Below, one piece after another: positions 24,964-34,601 of a stretch of 64,000 nucleotides of DNA. The stretch is taken from positions 1-64,000 of the forward strand of contig CAMDNE010000006.1 in the NCBI GenBank assembly GCA_945902745.1. The letters are read 5' to 3'. The DNA is from Chitinophaga pinensis (GTDB lineage Bacteria > Bacteroidota > Bacteroidia > Flavobacteriales_D > Crocinitomicaceae). Each line of letters opens with the position of its first letter. Position 1 is the first letter of the stretch. The translations under genes were made by a program, and so were the position numbers. The notes below the pieces were generated by a model. The model saw only the letters and a program-made list of their open reading frames with translations. It did not search any database and had not been told where the DNA came from.

Positions 24964-26001
24964 CTATTTTTTTGAAAGAACTAATTGTACTTTTTGTTTA
25001 AAGAATTTTCTAATTGGCACGTCCACTTTGAACGTAAAAAATGTCGCCAAAACAAGTGTAATTGGTAACGCTATTAACAAACTAGAGATCCAAAAATTAA
25101 TTTTTAAAACATCTGTGAAATAGGGAATTATTATCCCGTAACAGAGAGGCTGGTGAATTAAATATAAAGGATACGAAATACTTCCTAAAAACCGCGTTGT
25201 TTTGGTCACAATTCCACTCAATAAACGCTTTGAAAACAGCAAAAATATTCCGGTAAAAAAAACCAACGCTATTGCATAGTAAATAATCGAAATGAAGTTA
25301 AATGCCCTGCCATATTCAAAAAGATAGAGTTGTAAGCAAATGCTTCCGATAATTAAGAAATAATAATAAAATGGTGCTTGCTTAAATCGCATCATTTTGT
25401 AAAAAATAATCCCAATATAAAACATCGGAAAATGATAAATAAAAGGATAAAAACGCGTATAATCTGGTAAATTCAAATGCCGTATAGCAAAAATATAGCA
25501 AGCCGATACCACTCCAAAAACAAGTCCTATTCCAATTATTTTATTGAGTAATTTCAATCGGAAAAGCACATAAATACTTATATAAAAAAGCATTTCAATT
25601 ATTAATGTCCAATAAGAACCATCAATATTAGGCACATTGAAGTAGTATTGAAACATAGATAAGTTTACAAAATAATCCTTAAAAGAAATTTCAACATAAG
25701 GAATTTCACCGTTCAACAAATTCAATCCAAAAAATAACAAAAAAGTAAATGTTGCTATAATCCAATAAATAGGATAGAGTCGGATGCATCGAAATAGAAA
25801 GAAGAGATTCGCATTTTTACTTTTTTCAATGCTCATAAGAATAACAAAACCACTGATCATAAAAAACAAATCAACACCGGTTATCCCAAGTTGAAAACCA
25901 TATTTAGCTTCATTACGAAATAATGTGAGATGAAAAAAAAGGACGAACAGCGCTGCAAAACCTCTTAACACATCTAATTCATCATACCTTTTGTCATTCA
26001 T
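24964..26001 (-). CDS. Acyltransferase 3 (OafA-like) membrane protein
   Basis: This 345-aa protein has about ten membrane segments. ELDVLRGFAALFVLFFHLTL near the N-terminus has the Arg and His typical of acyltransferase-3 enzymes, and FFMISGFVI and IRLYPIYW are further family signatures. Such enzymes transfer acetyl or other acyl groups to surface polysaccharides or lipids; the acceptor is unknown. I use ATG 26001; the codon before it is a TTG. It is convergent with porP/sprF, with the stops almost touching. No glycan cluster is nearby. Confidence 0.88.
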   Translation of the reverse strand: MNDKRYDELDVLRGFAALFVLFFHLTLFRNEAKYGFQLGITGVDLFFMISGFVILMSIEKSKNANLFFLFRCIRLYPIYWIIATFTFLLFFGLNLLNGEIPYVEISFKDYFVNLSMFQYYFNVPNIDGSYWTLIIEMLFYISIYVLFRLKLLNKIIGIGLVFGVVSACYIFAIRHLNLPDYTRFYPFIYHFPMFYIGIIFYKMMRFKQAPFYYYFLIIGSICLQLYLFEYGRAFNFISIIYYAIALVFFTGIFLLFSKRLLSGIVTKTTRFLGSISYPLYLIHQPLCYGIIIPYFTDVLKINFWISSLLIALPITLVLATFFTFKVDVPIRKFFKQKVQLVLSKK

Positions 26002-26156
26002 CAATTTTCAACTTAATCTAAAACAAAATGTAAAATCACTTGTTTTAATCATGGTGGGTAAAGTTATTTTAAATAATTGAATTGAACGGTTGATAAAATG
26101 AAGCATCAATCCAAAAATTTCACACATTAATCATTAATTAATACATCCATCTAACG

Positions 26157-26164
26157 TATATTTG
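26157..26164 (+). promoter_or_regulatory. -7 promoter element of gcvP
   Basis: TATATTTG matches TAnnTTTG, 23 bases before the gcvP ATG. At the -33 position there is TTA rather than TTG. Confidence 0.45.
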
Positions 26165-26187
26165 TCCCTCAAATAAAACTACAAAAT

Positions 26188-29049
26188 ATGAGCGTATTCT
26201 CAAAGCGTCACATTGGTCCTAACGAAGCTGAAAAAACAGCAATGTTAGCCAAAATCGGTTTTCAAACTGTTGCCGAATTAGTAGATAAAACAATCCCTTC
26301 ACATATCCGTTTAAACCGTGAATTGCGCATAACAGATGCAATGAGCGAACAAGAATATCTGAATTATGTTACAAACATTGGTAATAAAAACCAAGTTTTT
26401 AAATCCTTCATTGGTTTAGGATATAATGAAACAATTGTGCCTTCTGTTATTTTAAGAAATGTATTAGAAAATCCAGGATGGTACACAGCTTATACGCCTT
26501 ACCAAGCTGAGATTTCTCAAGGTCGTTTGGAAGCATTGCTGAATTTTCAAACAATGATTCTAGAATTAACTGGAATGGAAATCGCAAATGCTTCTCTTTT
26601 AGATGAAGGCACTGCAGCTGCTGAGGCAATGATTATGTTTTGGAATTCTCGTTCAAGAAACGATGTAAAGGAAGGAAGAAACAAATTCTTTATCGCTGAT
26701 ACTGCTTTTCTTCAAACAATTGATGTAGTTGAAGGTCGTGCAAAAAATTTGGGAATTGAATTAGTTATCGGAAATGCAGAAACGCATAATCTTGATACTA
26801 CGTTCTTCGGATCTTTAGTTCAATATCCAGACGCAAACGGAACAATAACTGATATTAAATCATTCATTACAAAATCAAAAGACTTAGGAATTCAAGTTGC
26901 TGTATCTGCTGATATTCTTTCATTAGTTCTTTTAAATTCTCCTGGTTCGCTAGGAGCTGATTGTGTATTTGGAACTTCTCAACGATTTGGTGTGCCAATG
27001 GGTTCTGGTGGACCTCACGCTGCTTATTTTGCCGTGAAAGAAGATTACAAAAGAAATATTCCGGGTCGTATCATCGGTGTATCGAAAGATGCAGATGATA
27101 ATATGGCTTTGAGAATGGCGCTTCAAACGCGTGAACAACATATCAAAAGAGACAAAGCAACTTCAAATATTTGTACAGCTCAAGCTTTATTAGCTGTTAT
27201 GGCAAGTATGTATGCTGTTTATCACGGTCCGGTTGGAATGCGCGAAATCGCATTAAATGTTCATTCGTTGGCGGCTAAAACTGCAGATGAATTGAAAGCA
27301 ATGGGAATCGAAATTGGTTCAGCTAATTACTTCGATACAATTTGGGTTAAAGGTGTAAATACAACTGCGATTCAAACAGCAGCTGTTGCGCATAAAATGA
27401 ATTTCAATTATGTGAATGCTTCAGAATTAACAATCAGTTTTGGCGAGCCTCATACATTAGAAGATGTAAAAACAATTCTCTCTATTTTTGCCGAAGCAAC
27501 TGGAAAATCTGCTGGAACAGTTAGTCAGGATGCGAAACTTAATTTAGCTGCAAGTGTTTTAAGAACAGACGCAGTTTTTTCTCATCCGACATTTAGCAGC
27601 TATCATTCTGAATCTAAAATGATGCGTTATTTAAAGCGTTTAGAGAACAAAGATCTTTCTTTGGTTCACAGCATGATTGCATTGGGTTCATGTACAATGA
27701 AGTTAAATGCAGCATCTGAATTAATGCCAATCACGAATCCTCAGTTTGCAAACATGCATCCTTTTGCTCCTTTAAATCAAGCAGCTGGATACCAAGAAAT
27801 GTTCCGTGAATTGGAAAAAGATTTGTGTGAATGTACTGGATTTGCAGCAATGTCATTGCAACCAAACTCAGGAGCACAAGGCGAATACGCAGGATTAATG
27901 GTCATCAAAGCATACCATGAATCACGTGGAGATCACCAAAGAAAAGTGATGATTATTCCTTCATCTGCACACGGTACAAACCCTGCTTCTGCTGTTATGG
28001 CTGGATTTGAAGTTGTGGTTACTGGTTGTGATGAAAATGGAAATATTGATATTCCAGAAATGACGCGTGTTGCAATTGAACACAAAGACACATTAGCTGG
28101 ATTGATGGTAACGTATCCTTCAACACATGGAGTGTATGAAGAAGGTATTCGTGAAATTACTTCTATAATTCACGATAATGGTGGTCAAGTTTACATGGAC
28201 GGAGCAAACATGAATGCACAAGTTGGATTAACAAATCCAGGAAACATTGGTGCTGATGTTTGTCACTTGAACTTACACAAAACATTCGCTATTCCTCACG
28301 GTGGTGGTGGACCTGGAATGGGACCAATTGGTGTTGCGGCACATTTAGCGCCATTCTTACCAGGAAGTAAAATGCTAGAAGCTGGTGGAAGCCAAGCAAT
28401 TAATGCAGTTTCTTCTGCGCCTTATGGAAGCGCGTTGATTTTATTGATTTCTTTCGGTTACATCAAAATGCTTGGTGCAATTGGATTAAGAGAATCGACT
28501 GAAATTGCAATTTTAAATGCAAATTATATCGCTGCTTCATTGAAAGGTGATTACGATATTCTTTATACAGGTAAAAACGGAACTGTAGCGCACGAACTAA
28601 TTTTAGATTGTCGTGAGATCAAGAAAACTTCTGAGGTAGAAGCAGGTGATATCGCAAAACGATTAATCGATTATGGTTTCCACGCTCCAACTGTTTCTTT
28701 CCCAGTAGCTGGAACCTTGATGATTGAACCAACAGAATCAGAAGACAAAGAAGAATTGGACCGTTTCATTTTAGCAATGCAATCTATTCGTAAGGAAATT
28801 GCTGCAATCGAAAATGGAAAAGCTGACAAGGAAAATAACTTATTGAAAAATGCACCTCACACAGCGGATTGCATCATTAATAAAGAGTGGAATTACCCAT
28901 ATTCTCCTCAAGAAGCAACCTATCCTGTTGCTTACTTGAAAGAATTCAAGTACTGGGTTCCAGTTCGAAGAGTTGACAATGCTTATGGAGATAGAAATTT
29001 AGTTTGTTCTTGCCCAAGTGTTGAAAGTTATAAGAATGTAGTAGCATAA
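26188..29049 (+). CDS. gcvP: Glycine dehydrogenase (aminomethyl-transferring), P-protein
   Basis: This 953-aa, single-chain P-protein of the glycine cleavage system catalyses PLP-dependent decarboxylation of glycine and transfer of the aminomethyl group to the H-protein lipoamide. FSKRHIGPNEAEKTAML is the usual N-terminus. The first half has YNETIVPSVILRN and YTPYQAEISQGRLE. The second, catalytic half has LGSCTMKLNAASELMPIT, QPNSGAQGEYAGL, SAHGTNPASA and LNLHKTFAIPHGGGGPGMGP, whose lysine binds PLP. The length matches fused P-proteins. It is monocistronic with a strong terminator; gcvT and gcvH are not in the window. Confidence 0.97.
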   Translation: MSVFSKRHIGPNEAEKTAMLAKIGFQTVAELVDKTIPSHIRLNRELRITDAMSEQEYLNYVTNIGNKNQVFKSFIGLGYNETIVPSVILRNVLENPGWYTAYTPYQAEISQGRLEALLNFQTMILELTGMEIANASLLDEGTAAAEAMIMFWNSRSRNDVKEGRNKFFIADTAFLQTIDVVEGRAKNLGIELVIGNAETHNLDTTFFGSLVQYPDANGTITDIKSFITKSKDLGIQVAVSADILSLVLLNSPGSLGADCVFGTSQRFGVPMGSGGPHAAYFAVKEDYKRNIPGRIIGVSKDADDNMALRMALQTREQHIKRDKATSNICTAQALLAVMASMYAVYHGPVGMREIALNVHSLAAKTADELKAMGIEIGSANYFDTIWVKGVNTTAIQTAAVAHKMNFNYVNASELTISFGEPHTLEDVKTILSIFAEATGKSAGTVSQDAKLNLAASVLRTDAVFSHPTFSSYHSESKMMRYLKRLENKDLSLVHSMIALGSCTMKLNAASELMPITNPQFANMHPFAPLNQAAGYQEMFRELEKDLCECTGFAAMSLQPNSGAQGEYAGLMVIKAYHESRGDHQRKVMIIPSSAHGTNPASAVMAGFEVVVTGCDENGNIDIPEMTRVAIEHKDTLAGLMVTYPSTHGVYEEGIREITSIIHDNGGQVYMDGANMNAQVGLTNPGNIGADVCHLNLHKTFAIPHGGGGPGMGPIGVAAHLAPFLPGSKMLEAGGSQAINAVSSAPYGSALILLISFGYIKMLGAIGLRESTEIAILNANYIAASLKGDYDILYTGKNGTVAHELILDCREIKKTSEVEAGDIAKRLIDYGFHAPTVSFPVAGTLMIEPTESEDKEELDRFILAMQSIRKEIAAIENGKADKENNLLKNAPHTADCIINKEWNYPYSPQEATYPVAYLKEFKYWVPVRRVDNAYGDRNLVCSCPSVESYKNVVA

Positions 29050-29062
29050 TTTATTTAAAACA

Positions 29063-29096
29063 TAAAAATCCTTACCAAATGGTAAGGATTTTTTTT
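29063..29096 (+). terminator. Rho-independent terminator of gcvP
   Basis: AAATCCTTACC and GGTAAGGATTT around an AAAT loop, then a run of T. Confidence 0.88.
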
Positions 29097-29134
29097 TATC
29101 AATAATTCAAAATATACTATCCCCTATTACTTCT

Positions 29135-30727
29135 ATGAATTTAATTCTTCGGTTTTCTTTATTTTGTTTAACTACTGCTTTTTTCAACTTTAGTCATTCG
29201 CAAAAATTGAATTATCAATCCATCGAAAAATGGATAGAAGAGAATGAATATAATAATACATCTAAAACGTTAGACACACTTCAGTATTTATATAAGAATA
29301 TCGATCAGTTTCCATTTGAAACTAAATTCAATATACTTGAAAGAAACGCCAACTTTGCACTTCAAGAATTAAGAGATTTCAAATTATGCATGAAATATAT
29401 GCAACAATTAAAGAAAGAAGTCTACGATCAATCAGGTTTCAAATACAAAATTAAATATCATAACTTACTTGGAGAAATATATTACTACGATGGTATCAAT
29501 ATTAAAAAATCCTATGTACAATTTAAAATTGCACTTGAAATAGTAAAAGCGAATAAAACTGATTATCTAGCCGATTTAATTTATTCAAATTATGCGATTT
29601 CAATAATGTCCGAAGGCAAATTTATAGAAGCAAGAAATTTAAAATTAAAAGCATTAAAAATTGCTATACAAAAAAAAGATTATTGGTTACAATCAATCAT
29701 AACAAACAATTTAGGTGTAGTTTATATTTATTTAGACAATAAGGATTCAGCAAATTATTATTTCCAAGAATCCTATGCAAAAGCGAAATTAACTAGAGAA
29801 AAAACAGATGATGTGCAAAGAGCTATTTTCCTTGGACTATTTAATAATGACCAAAACAAACCTGAGCAAGCATTAAAATATTTTCAATTTGCAAAAATAA
29901 ATAGCAATCATTTAAAAAACTTTAATGAAAAAAGACAACTCTATTCTGGTATGTCTAGAAGTAATTCCATGCTTGGAAACTATAAAGAGGCTTATGAGTT
30001 AAAAAAAATAGAAATAATTTATAGTGATTCTGTTGACAAATATTCTTTGGAAAAAGAGAGCTTCATTTATGACTATGAAATACATATTAAAGAATTAGAA
30101 AATCAAAATCAAATACAAATCGTTAGGAATCAAAAAAGCAAATTACAAATAATAATTTCGATTCTGTTAATTGTGATTTTATTAATTGCTGTTTTACTTC
30201 TTTTTATAAGGAATCGGAAAAATAGATTATTGACTAAAATGCAACTTGAAAAAGAAAAGATCGAACGCCAAAAAATTAAACTCGAAAAAGAATTGGCTGA
30301 ACGTGAAAATACAAGTAAAGCAATGTTTTTATTAGAAAAAGACAATCTCATCCACACTATTTCTTCAAAATTACAAGAAACTGTAATTCAATTAAATGAT
30401 GAAAGTCAACCTTTAATTATCCGAATTATTCAAGAATTAAAAGGAAGTATAAATAACAAAAGATGGGAAGAATTTGAGTTACGTTTCAATAAAACAAACC
30501 CATTATTCTTTGAAAAACTCGAATCAGAATTTCCAACATTATCTCCAAATGAAAAAAAATTGTGTGCGTTTCTGTCCATGAACATGTCGTCAAAAGATAT
30601 ATCAAATATTACGAATCAAACAACGCATTCTATTAATATTGCCCGAGGTCGACTCAGAAAAAAACTAAATATTGATCATTCTAATCAAGACATTATTCAA
30701 TTCTTAAGTAAATTCAATAAGATATAA
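29135..30727 (+). CDS. TPR-containing, membrane-anchored HTH (LuxR-like) regulator
   Basis: This is a 530-aa protein. An N-terminal signal peptide (to ~residue 22, SHS-Q) exports the first ~330 residues, which are helical TPR-like repeats (YLDNKDSANYYFQESYAKAK and others). A membrane segment at ~335-356 is followed by a basic coiled coil (~357-400). The cytoplasmic C-terminus carries an HTH: LSPNEKKLCAFLSMNMSSKD ... NIARGRLRKKL, at ~465-525. This architecture is common in Bacteroidota one-component sensors that read an extracytoplasmic signal. Target genes are unknown; the adjacent T9SS gene at 30845, 117 bases downstream, is a candidate. Confidence 0.85.
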   Translation: MNLILRFSLFCLTTAFFNFSHSQKLNYQSIEKWIEENEYNNTSKTLDTLQYLYKNIDQFPFETKFNILERNANFALQELRDFKLCMKYMQQLKKEVYDQSGFKYKIKYHNLLGEIYYYDGINIKKSYVQFKIALEIVKANKTDYLADLIYSNYAISIMSEGKFIEARNLKLKALKIAIQKKDYWLQSIITNNLGVVYIYLDNKDSANYYFQESYAKAKLTREKTDDVQRAIFLGLFNNDQNKPEQALKYFQFAKINSNHLKNFNEKRQLYSGMSRSNSMLGNYKEAYELKKIEIIYSDSVDKYSLEKESFIYDYEIHIKELENQNQIQIVRNQKSKLQIIISILLIVILLIAVLLLFIRNRKNRLLTKMQLEKEKIERQKIKLEKELAERENTSKAMFLLEKDNLIHTISSKLQETVIQLNDESQPLIIRIIQELKGSINNKRWEEFELRFNKTNPLFFEKLESEFPTLSPNEKKLCAFLSMNMSSKDISNITNQTTHSINIARGRLRKKLNIDHSNQDIIQFLSKFNKI

Positions 30728-30844
30728 CTCAATAAAAATGAGGTGTTCAGAAATAAAATAGCGATGTATATATAATGTATATAGGTTGTTTTTTGAATTA
30801 GAAATAGCCGACTGTACTTTAGCCAAAACATTAAGGTACACGTT

Positions 30845-32140
30845 ATGAAAAATTTGACTAGTATTATTTTATTTGCAATTTTATCATCCCAATTAATCGC
30901 ACAAGATTATATAAACTTCTATCCATGGACTTCAGGAGCCACAACCGGCACAACGACGTCAGATCCTGATATAGGAGAATTTGGAACTAAAACAGGATGC
31001 ATTACTGCAACAACAACAGTTGTAAACAGTGGAGGAGCATATCAAACAAGTAATCCTCAATTTACCAGTACGTATGGAACAACTCTAGGCTTAAGAGTTG
31101 GTATTAATTGGACAACAACTTCGCAAACAACAACCGTAACAATAGACTTAAAAAATAGTGGAAATTTAATAGATTTACCTGTTAGCTTTAACCTGTACGA
31201 CATTAATGCCGGAGCCTGCGGAACGGCTGGAAGTCCTATTTTAGCGGCTAACAAATTCATTGATGTTGTAAATGTAAAAGGATACAAAAGAACAAATAAT
31301 ACAACGGTTAACACTAGTACTATATTTAATCCGAATACAATGACAAATGTTGGTAGTGGAAATACACTATCAAGTTATACAATAACAGGTTCATCGTCTG
31401 GTGGAGGAAACATCAGTTCTGCTGTAAATTTTACAACTGCCATTTGCAGAATAGTAATAACATATTCTTCCGGAACAGGCACACCTCCCGGATGTACTTC
31501 AGTTGCGCCATGGCCAATTGCAGGAGGAGAAGACCCTAGAGCTCAAGAAATTGCAATTAGCCCTCTTCAAATTAATTACAATTGTGCTTTTTTGCCGGTT
31601 GAATTTGGAGAATTTAATTATACTTGTTCATCAAATAACATTAAATTTAATTGGAATACCTTTTCCGAAATTAATAATGCCTTATTTCAAATTCACAGTT
31701 CAATAGATGGTGAAAATTTTGAATTGGTGGATGAAACAAACGGATCTGGCACTACCCAATCACCAACAAATTATACTGCTTATATAGAAAAGAGAAACAA
31801 TTTAACAACATATTATAAGCTTAAACAAATAGATTTTGACGGCTTTGAGAAAGAATTAGCAGTTATTAGCATACCAAATAATTGTACCAGTGCCGAACAA
31901 GAATTTTGGTTCTACCCAAATCCATTTAACGATGAGGTTAAAATCCTATGGGGAAATAACATTTCAGAAAACACCAAAATAAGCGTTGTAGACATTGAAG
32001 GCAGACTGCTATTTCAACAAAAAATATCAAACACTAATAACAGCATAACATTAGATACAAAATCTTGGTCTACTGGAATATATTTCTTTCATATTATTGA
32101 AAATGAAAATATTACAATTCAAAAAATGGTAAAACATTAA
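30845..32140 (+). CDS. T9SS type A sorting-domain secreted protein
   Basis: This is a 431-aa secreted protein with a signal peptide of ~20 residues (ending LIAQ). Residues ~21-255 are a Thr/Ser-rich beta domain with no family I recognise. Then FLPVEFGEFNYTCSSNNIKFNW ... TYYKLKQIDFDG opens the fibronectin-like module that often precedes sorting domains. The type A sorting domain follows (FWFYPNPFNDEVKI ... WSTGIYFFHI). It lies just downstream of the TPR-HTH regulator on the same strand and has its own terminator. Confidence 0.88.
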   Translation: MKNLTSIILFAILSSQLIAQDYINFYPWTSGATTGTTTSDPDIGEFGTKTGCITATTTVVNSGGAYQTSNPQFTSTYGTTLGLRVGINWTTTSQTTTVTIDLKNSGNLIDLPVSFNLYDINAGACGTAGSPILAANKFIDVVNVKGYKRTNNTTVNTSTIFNPNTMTNVGSGNTLSSYTITGSSSGGGNISSAVNFTTAICRIVITYSSGTGTPPGCTSVAPWPIAGGEDPRAQEIAISPLQINYNCAFLPVEFGEFNYTCSSNNIKFNWNTFSEINNALFQIHSSIDGENFELVDETNGSGTTQSPTNYTAYIEKRNNLTTYYKLKQIDFDGFEKELAVISIPNNCTSAEQEFWFYPNPFNDEVKILWGNNISENTKISVVDIEGRLLFQQKISNTNNSITLDTKSWSTGIYFFHIIENENITIQKMVKH

Positions 32141-32169
32141 CTTTTTAAGAACTGAGTTTAATTTTTCAT

Positions 32170-32199
32170 ATCCCTTCCAAAATCTGAAGGGATTTTTTT
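32170..32199 (+). terminator. Rho-independent terminator
   Basis: ATCCCTTC and GAAGGGAT around an eight-base loop followed by eight T. Confidence 0.85.
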
Positions 32200-32238
32200 T
32201 GTGTAAATAATTTTAAAACGGAATCTTAACACTATTCC

Positions 32239-32268
32239 TTGTTTTTTAAATTTACTTATCTAACTTTG
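32239..32268 (+). promoter_or_regulatory. Promoter of the leader/PP2C transcript
   Basis: TTG (32239-32241), a 19-base spacer, then TAACTTTG (32261-32268) match the Bacteroidota promoter. The transcript should begin near 32273-32276, at the start codon of the leader ORF and about 160 bases before the phosphatase gene. Confidence 0.75.
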
Positions 32269-32273
32269 CCCTA

Positions 32274-32357
32274 ATGAAAATGACGCAGAAATATTATTTC
32301 AATTGCAATCTATGGCGAACCATGAGTCGCTTTAGCGTCATGATGATGGCTTGCTAA
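32274..32357 (+). CDS. Putative 27-aa Met/Cys-rich leader peptide
   Basis: ATG at 32274, TAA at 32355-32357. The peptide contains YYFNCNLWRTMSRF and ends SVMMMAC; six of 27 residues are methionine and two cysteine. It starts at the predicted transcription start, so it would be translated from a leaderless mRNA. Its 3' half overlaps strong RNA hairpins. Composition and position suggest a leader peptide that senses charged Met- or Cys-tRNA, but there is no direct proof and the downstream gene is not a sulfur-metabolism enzyme. It could also be an untranslated accident of an RNA element. Confidence 0.45.
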   Translation: MKMTQKYYFNCNLWRTMSRFSVMMMAC

Positions 32358-32377
32358 AAAGTAAGCACTGAGTTACT
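32280..32377 (+). promoter_or_regulatory. Structured 5' leader with alternative stems
   Basis: Stem A pairs ATGACGC (32280-32286) with GCGTCAT (32335-32341). Stem B, CATGAGTCGC-TTTA-GCGTCATG (32321-32342, two-base bulge), uses the same 3' strand. Stem C is GCTTGCT-AAAA-AGTAAGC (32349-32366) and contains the leader stop codon. Stem D pairs AGTAA (32360-32364) with TTACT (32373-32377) and excludes C. The mutually exclusive pairings resemble an attenuator, although no U-run terminator follows. Confidence 0.5.
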
Positions 32378-32436
32378 ATTCTCTTTGAAAAATAGAACAA
32401 TCCAATAGTTTTAAGTTTTACCGAATATCCATTGTC

Positions 32437-33288
32437 ATGGAAACATTGATCTTACAAGAAGATGGTGTATCAACAGTTGAATACACTCAAAATGAACTTT
32501 TGCAACGTATTGCATATTTAGAGGAAAAATCTGCTGAAATGCAAGAAAGCATTCGCTATGCTGGTAGTTTACAATTGTCAATATTGCCAAATCAACGTGT
32601 GCTTCAAAACATTTTTAATGACGCGTTCGTGTTTTTCCAACCGAAAGATGTTGTAAGTGGTGACTTTTACTGGACGTTTCAACACAACGATGATGTCTAT
32701 TTTGCTGTTGGTGATTGTACCGGTCACGGCGTTCCTGGAGCTTTGGTAAACATTGCAGGAACAACTTTATTACGTCAAATAATTCGTTTGGATGGAGTTT
32801 CAGATCCAGCACTCATCATGAGAATATTGGATTACGAATTGGTAAGTTTATTCAATGATAACTTGACGGAAGGAACACGAAAAGACGGAATGGATATCGT
32901 TTTTTGTAAATTCAACTTACGTAAAAAAACAGGTTCTTTTTGTGGTGCAGGTCGACCTTTAATTTTGGTACGTGATGGAGAATTGGTGGAATTCAAAAAA
33001 GGTGCTGATGCAATTGGTTACAGTTCCGATGGAGAGAAAAATTTCGAGACGATTCATTTTTCCTTGGTTGAAGGAGATCAGTTTTACTTGTTTACGGATG
33101 GTTATACCGATCAATTTGGTGGTGATAATGTGAAGAAATTCAACCGAAAACGCTTTAGAAATTTATTGCAATCGCTAGATGGTTTTGCCTTTGACAAACA
33201 GAAAAAAGAATTGGAATTGTCGTTTAACAATTGGAAAGGAAACCAAGAGCAAATTGATGACGTTTGTTTGATAGGGGTAAGAATATGA
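32437..33288 (+). CDS. SpoIIE-type PP2C serine/threonine phosphatase
   Basis: This 283-aa cytoplasmic protein is a near-minimal SpoIIE/RsbU-like phosphatase. A short coiled coil (~15-45, RIAYLEEKSAEMQESIRYAG) leads into LQLSILPNQ and the metal-binding motifs DVVSGDFYW, VGDCTGHGVPGALVNIAG and FTDGYTDQFGG. The Asp residues in these coordinate Mn/Mg in PP2C enzymes. Many Bacteroidota homologues are fused to TPR or sensor domains; this one stands alone. It probably dephosphorylates an anti-sigma-antagonist-type partner, none of which is seen nearby. It is preceded by a ~160-nt leader (see 32274). Confidence 0.92.
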   Translation: METLILQEDGVSTVEYTQNELLQRIAYLEEKSAEMQESIRYAGSLQLSILPNQRVLQNIFNDAFVFFQPKDVVSGDFYWTFQHNDDVYFAVGDCTGHGVPGALVNIAGTTLLRQIIRLDGVSDPALIMRILDYELVSLFNDNLTEGTRKDGMDIVFCKFNLRKKTGSFCGAGRPLILVRDGELVEFKKGADAIGYSSDGEKNFETIHFSLVEGDQFYLFTDGYTDQFGGDNVKKFNRKRFRNLLQSLDGFAFDKQKKELELSFNNWKGNQEQIDDVCLIGVRI

Positions 33289-33334
33289 TTGATTTGAATT
33301 TTTATGTTTGATGATTTAACACTCATATAAATAC

Positions 33335-33362
33335 AAAAGGCTCCTTTAAAAAGAGCCTTTTG
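33335..33362 (+). terminator. Bidirectional terminator
   Basis: AAAAGGCTC and GAGCCTTTT around a nine-base loop. It lies between the convergent phosphatase and T9SS protein genes and serves both. Confidence 0.82.
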
Positions 33363-33380
33363 TTAAAATATATTTTGTGA

Positions 33381-34601
33381 CTAATTTTTCTTTACAAATT
33401 GCTGAAATTCAACATTGTTTCCTGAAACGACTTTTATAAAATAACTTCCTTCTTTCAAATCAACCACGTTAACAGTTGGATTGAAAGAATGATAATCCGT
33501 TGAAAGAACTTTCCTTCCCTGTAAATCAACAATTTCAATCAAATCTATCATCGTCTCACTTTTTACAGAAATAAAATCTGCTGAAGGATTAGGTGTTATT
33601 GAAAAACTAATCGCCTTTTCATTCTCCAACAAAGACAGCCATCCCGGACTATTTGGGTTTAAAAGGGTGTGCAAATATTGTTGGTCGGCAACCCAAAGAT
33701 TCCCTAAGGTGTCAATTTCTAAACCAAAAAAAGAGGAGAAAATAATCGGACTATTTGAAGCATCATAAATATTGGTCCATGTATCACCTTCCAATTTTGC
33801 CAATGCAAAAGCATCACCATTCACATCTCCAAAAACAGCCCACAAACTATCATCAGCATCAAATTCCATTTCCAACACATTAGCACTTGGCATGTTGAAC
33901 GTATTATTGGGTGTGATGGTATCTAAAAAATCATAGTTATACGCGAAACTTATTCCTTGTGTGCTTCCAACATAAAACGTGTCTGTATTTCTAGAAAACT
34001 TGGTGTCGTTGTAAATACATAATAAATAATTTGGATCAGAATTCAGGTTGTTTATTGTATTTGTCGTTTGAAAGTATTGATATATACCTGTTCCACCATT
34101 ATTACCATAAAAAAATGCATTTTTTGCATCAATTTTTGTGAAGTTTTTATTATATGCTTCAACCGTTCCATTATAGAATTTCTTAAATCCACCCAAATTT
34201 GCCATTGTTACATATATCGTATCAAGATTACTTGTCATATTAAGATAAGATTCAAAACCTGCATCAATAAGCGTTGAAGTGTATCCTGTAAAAGAATGGA
34301 AACCATATAAATTGATGTTGTAATAAATATCTGTTGGTGTAAATGCAAATTGTAATCTATCATTGGGCCAAAGTATGCCAAAATCAGCATCAGCAAAATT
34401 TCGGATAGTACCGTCGTTTTCTATTACTGCCACCTTCGTATCCTGAATCAGCCATAAATCATTTGTGTATCGGTTTATTTGAAAACTGCGGTTGGGTGAT
34501 GTTTCAAACGAGCCAACTTTATTGATTGATTGCCATGTTTGAGTAAACCCTGTACTTAAACAAGATAAAGCAATGACAATTAGTAATTGCGAAGTTCTCA
34601 T
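33381..34601 (-). CDS. T9SS type A sorting-domain secreted protein
   Basis: This 406-aa secreted protein has a signal peptide (residues ~1-20, ending GFTQ). Residues ~21-315 have spaced beta-strand repeats with LWLIQDTKVAVI, DSLWAVFGD and GNLWVADQQYL, suggesting a two-component-regulator-like beta-propeller. The type A sorting domain follows (FSITPNPSADFISVKSE ... EGSYFIKVV). Its ATG overlaps the stop of the protease gene by four bases (ATGA), so translation is probably coupled. The role is unknown. Confidence 0.86.
   Translation of the reverse strand: MRTSQLLIVIALSCLSTGFTQTWQSINKVGSFETSPNRSFQINRYTNDLWLIQDTKVAVIENDGTIRNFADADFGILWPNDRLQFAFTPTDIYYNINLYGFHSFTGYTSTLIDAGFESYLNMTSNLDTIYVTMANLGGFKKFYNGTVEAYNKNFTKIDAKNAFFYGNNGGTGIYQYFQTTNTINNLNSDPNYLLCIYNDTKFSRNTDTFYVGSTQGISFAYNYDFLDTITPNNTFNMPSANVLEMEFDADDSLWAVFGDVNGDAFALAKLEGDTWTNIYDASNSPIIFSSFFGLEIDTLGNLWVADQQYLHTLLNPNSPGWLSLLENEKAISFSITPNPSADFISVKSETMIDLIEIVDLQGRKVLSTDYHSFNPTVNVVDLKEGSYFIKVVSGNNVEFQQFVKKN

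Noticed and set aside
26005-26187. Glycine riboswitch before gcvP
   Set aside because: No tandem aptamer-like conserved bulges; sequence is AT-rich with a simple -7 box.
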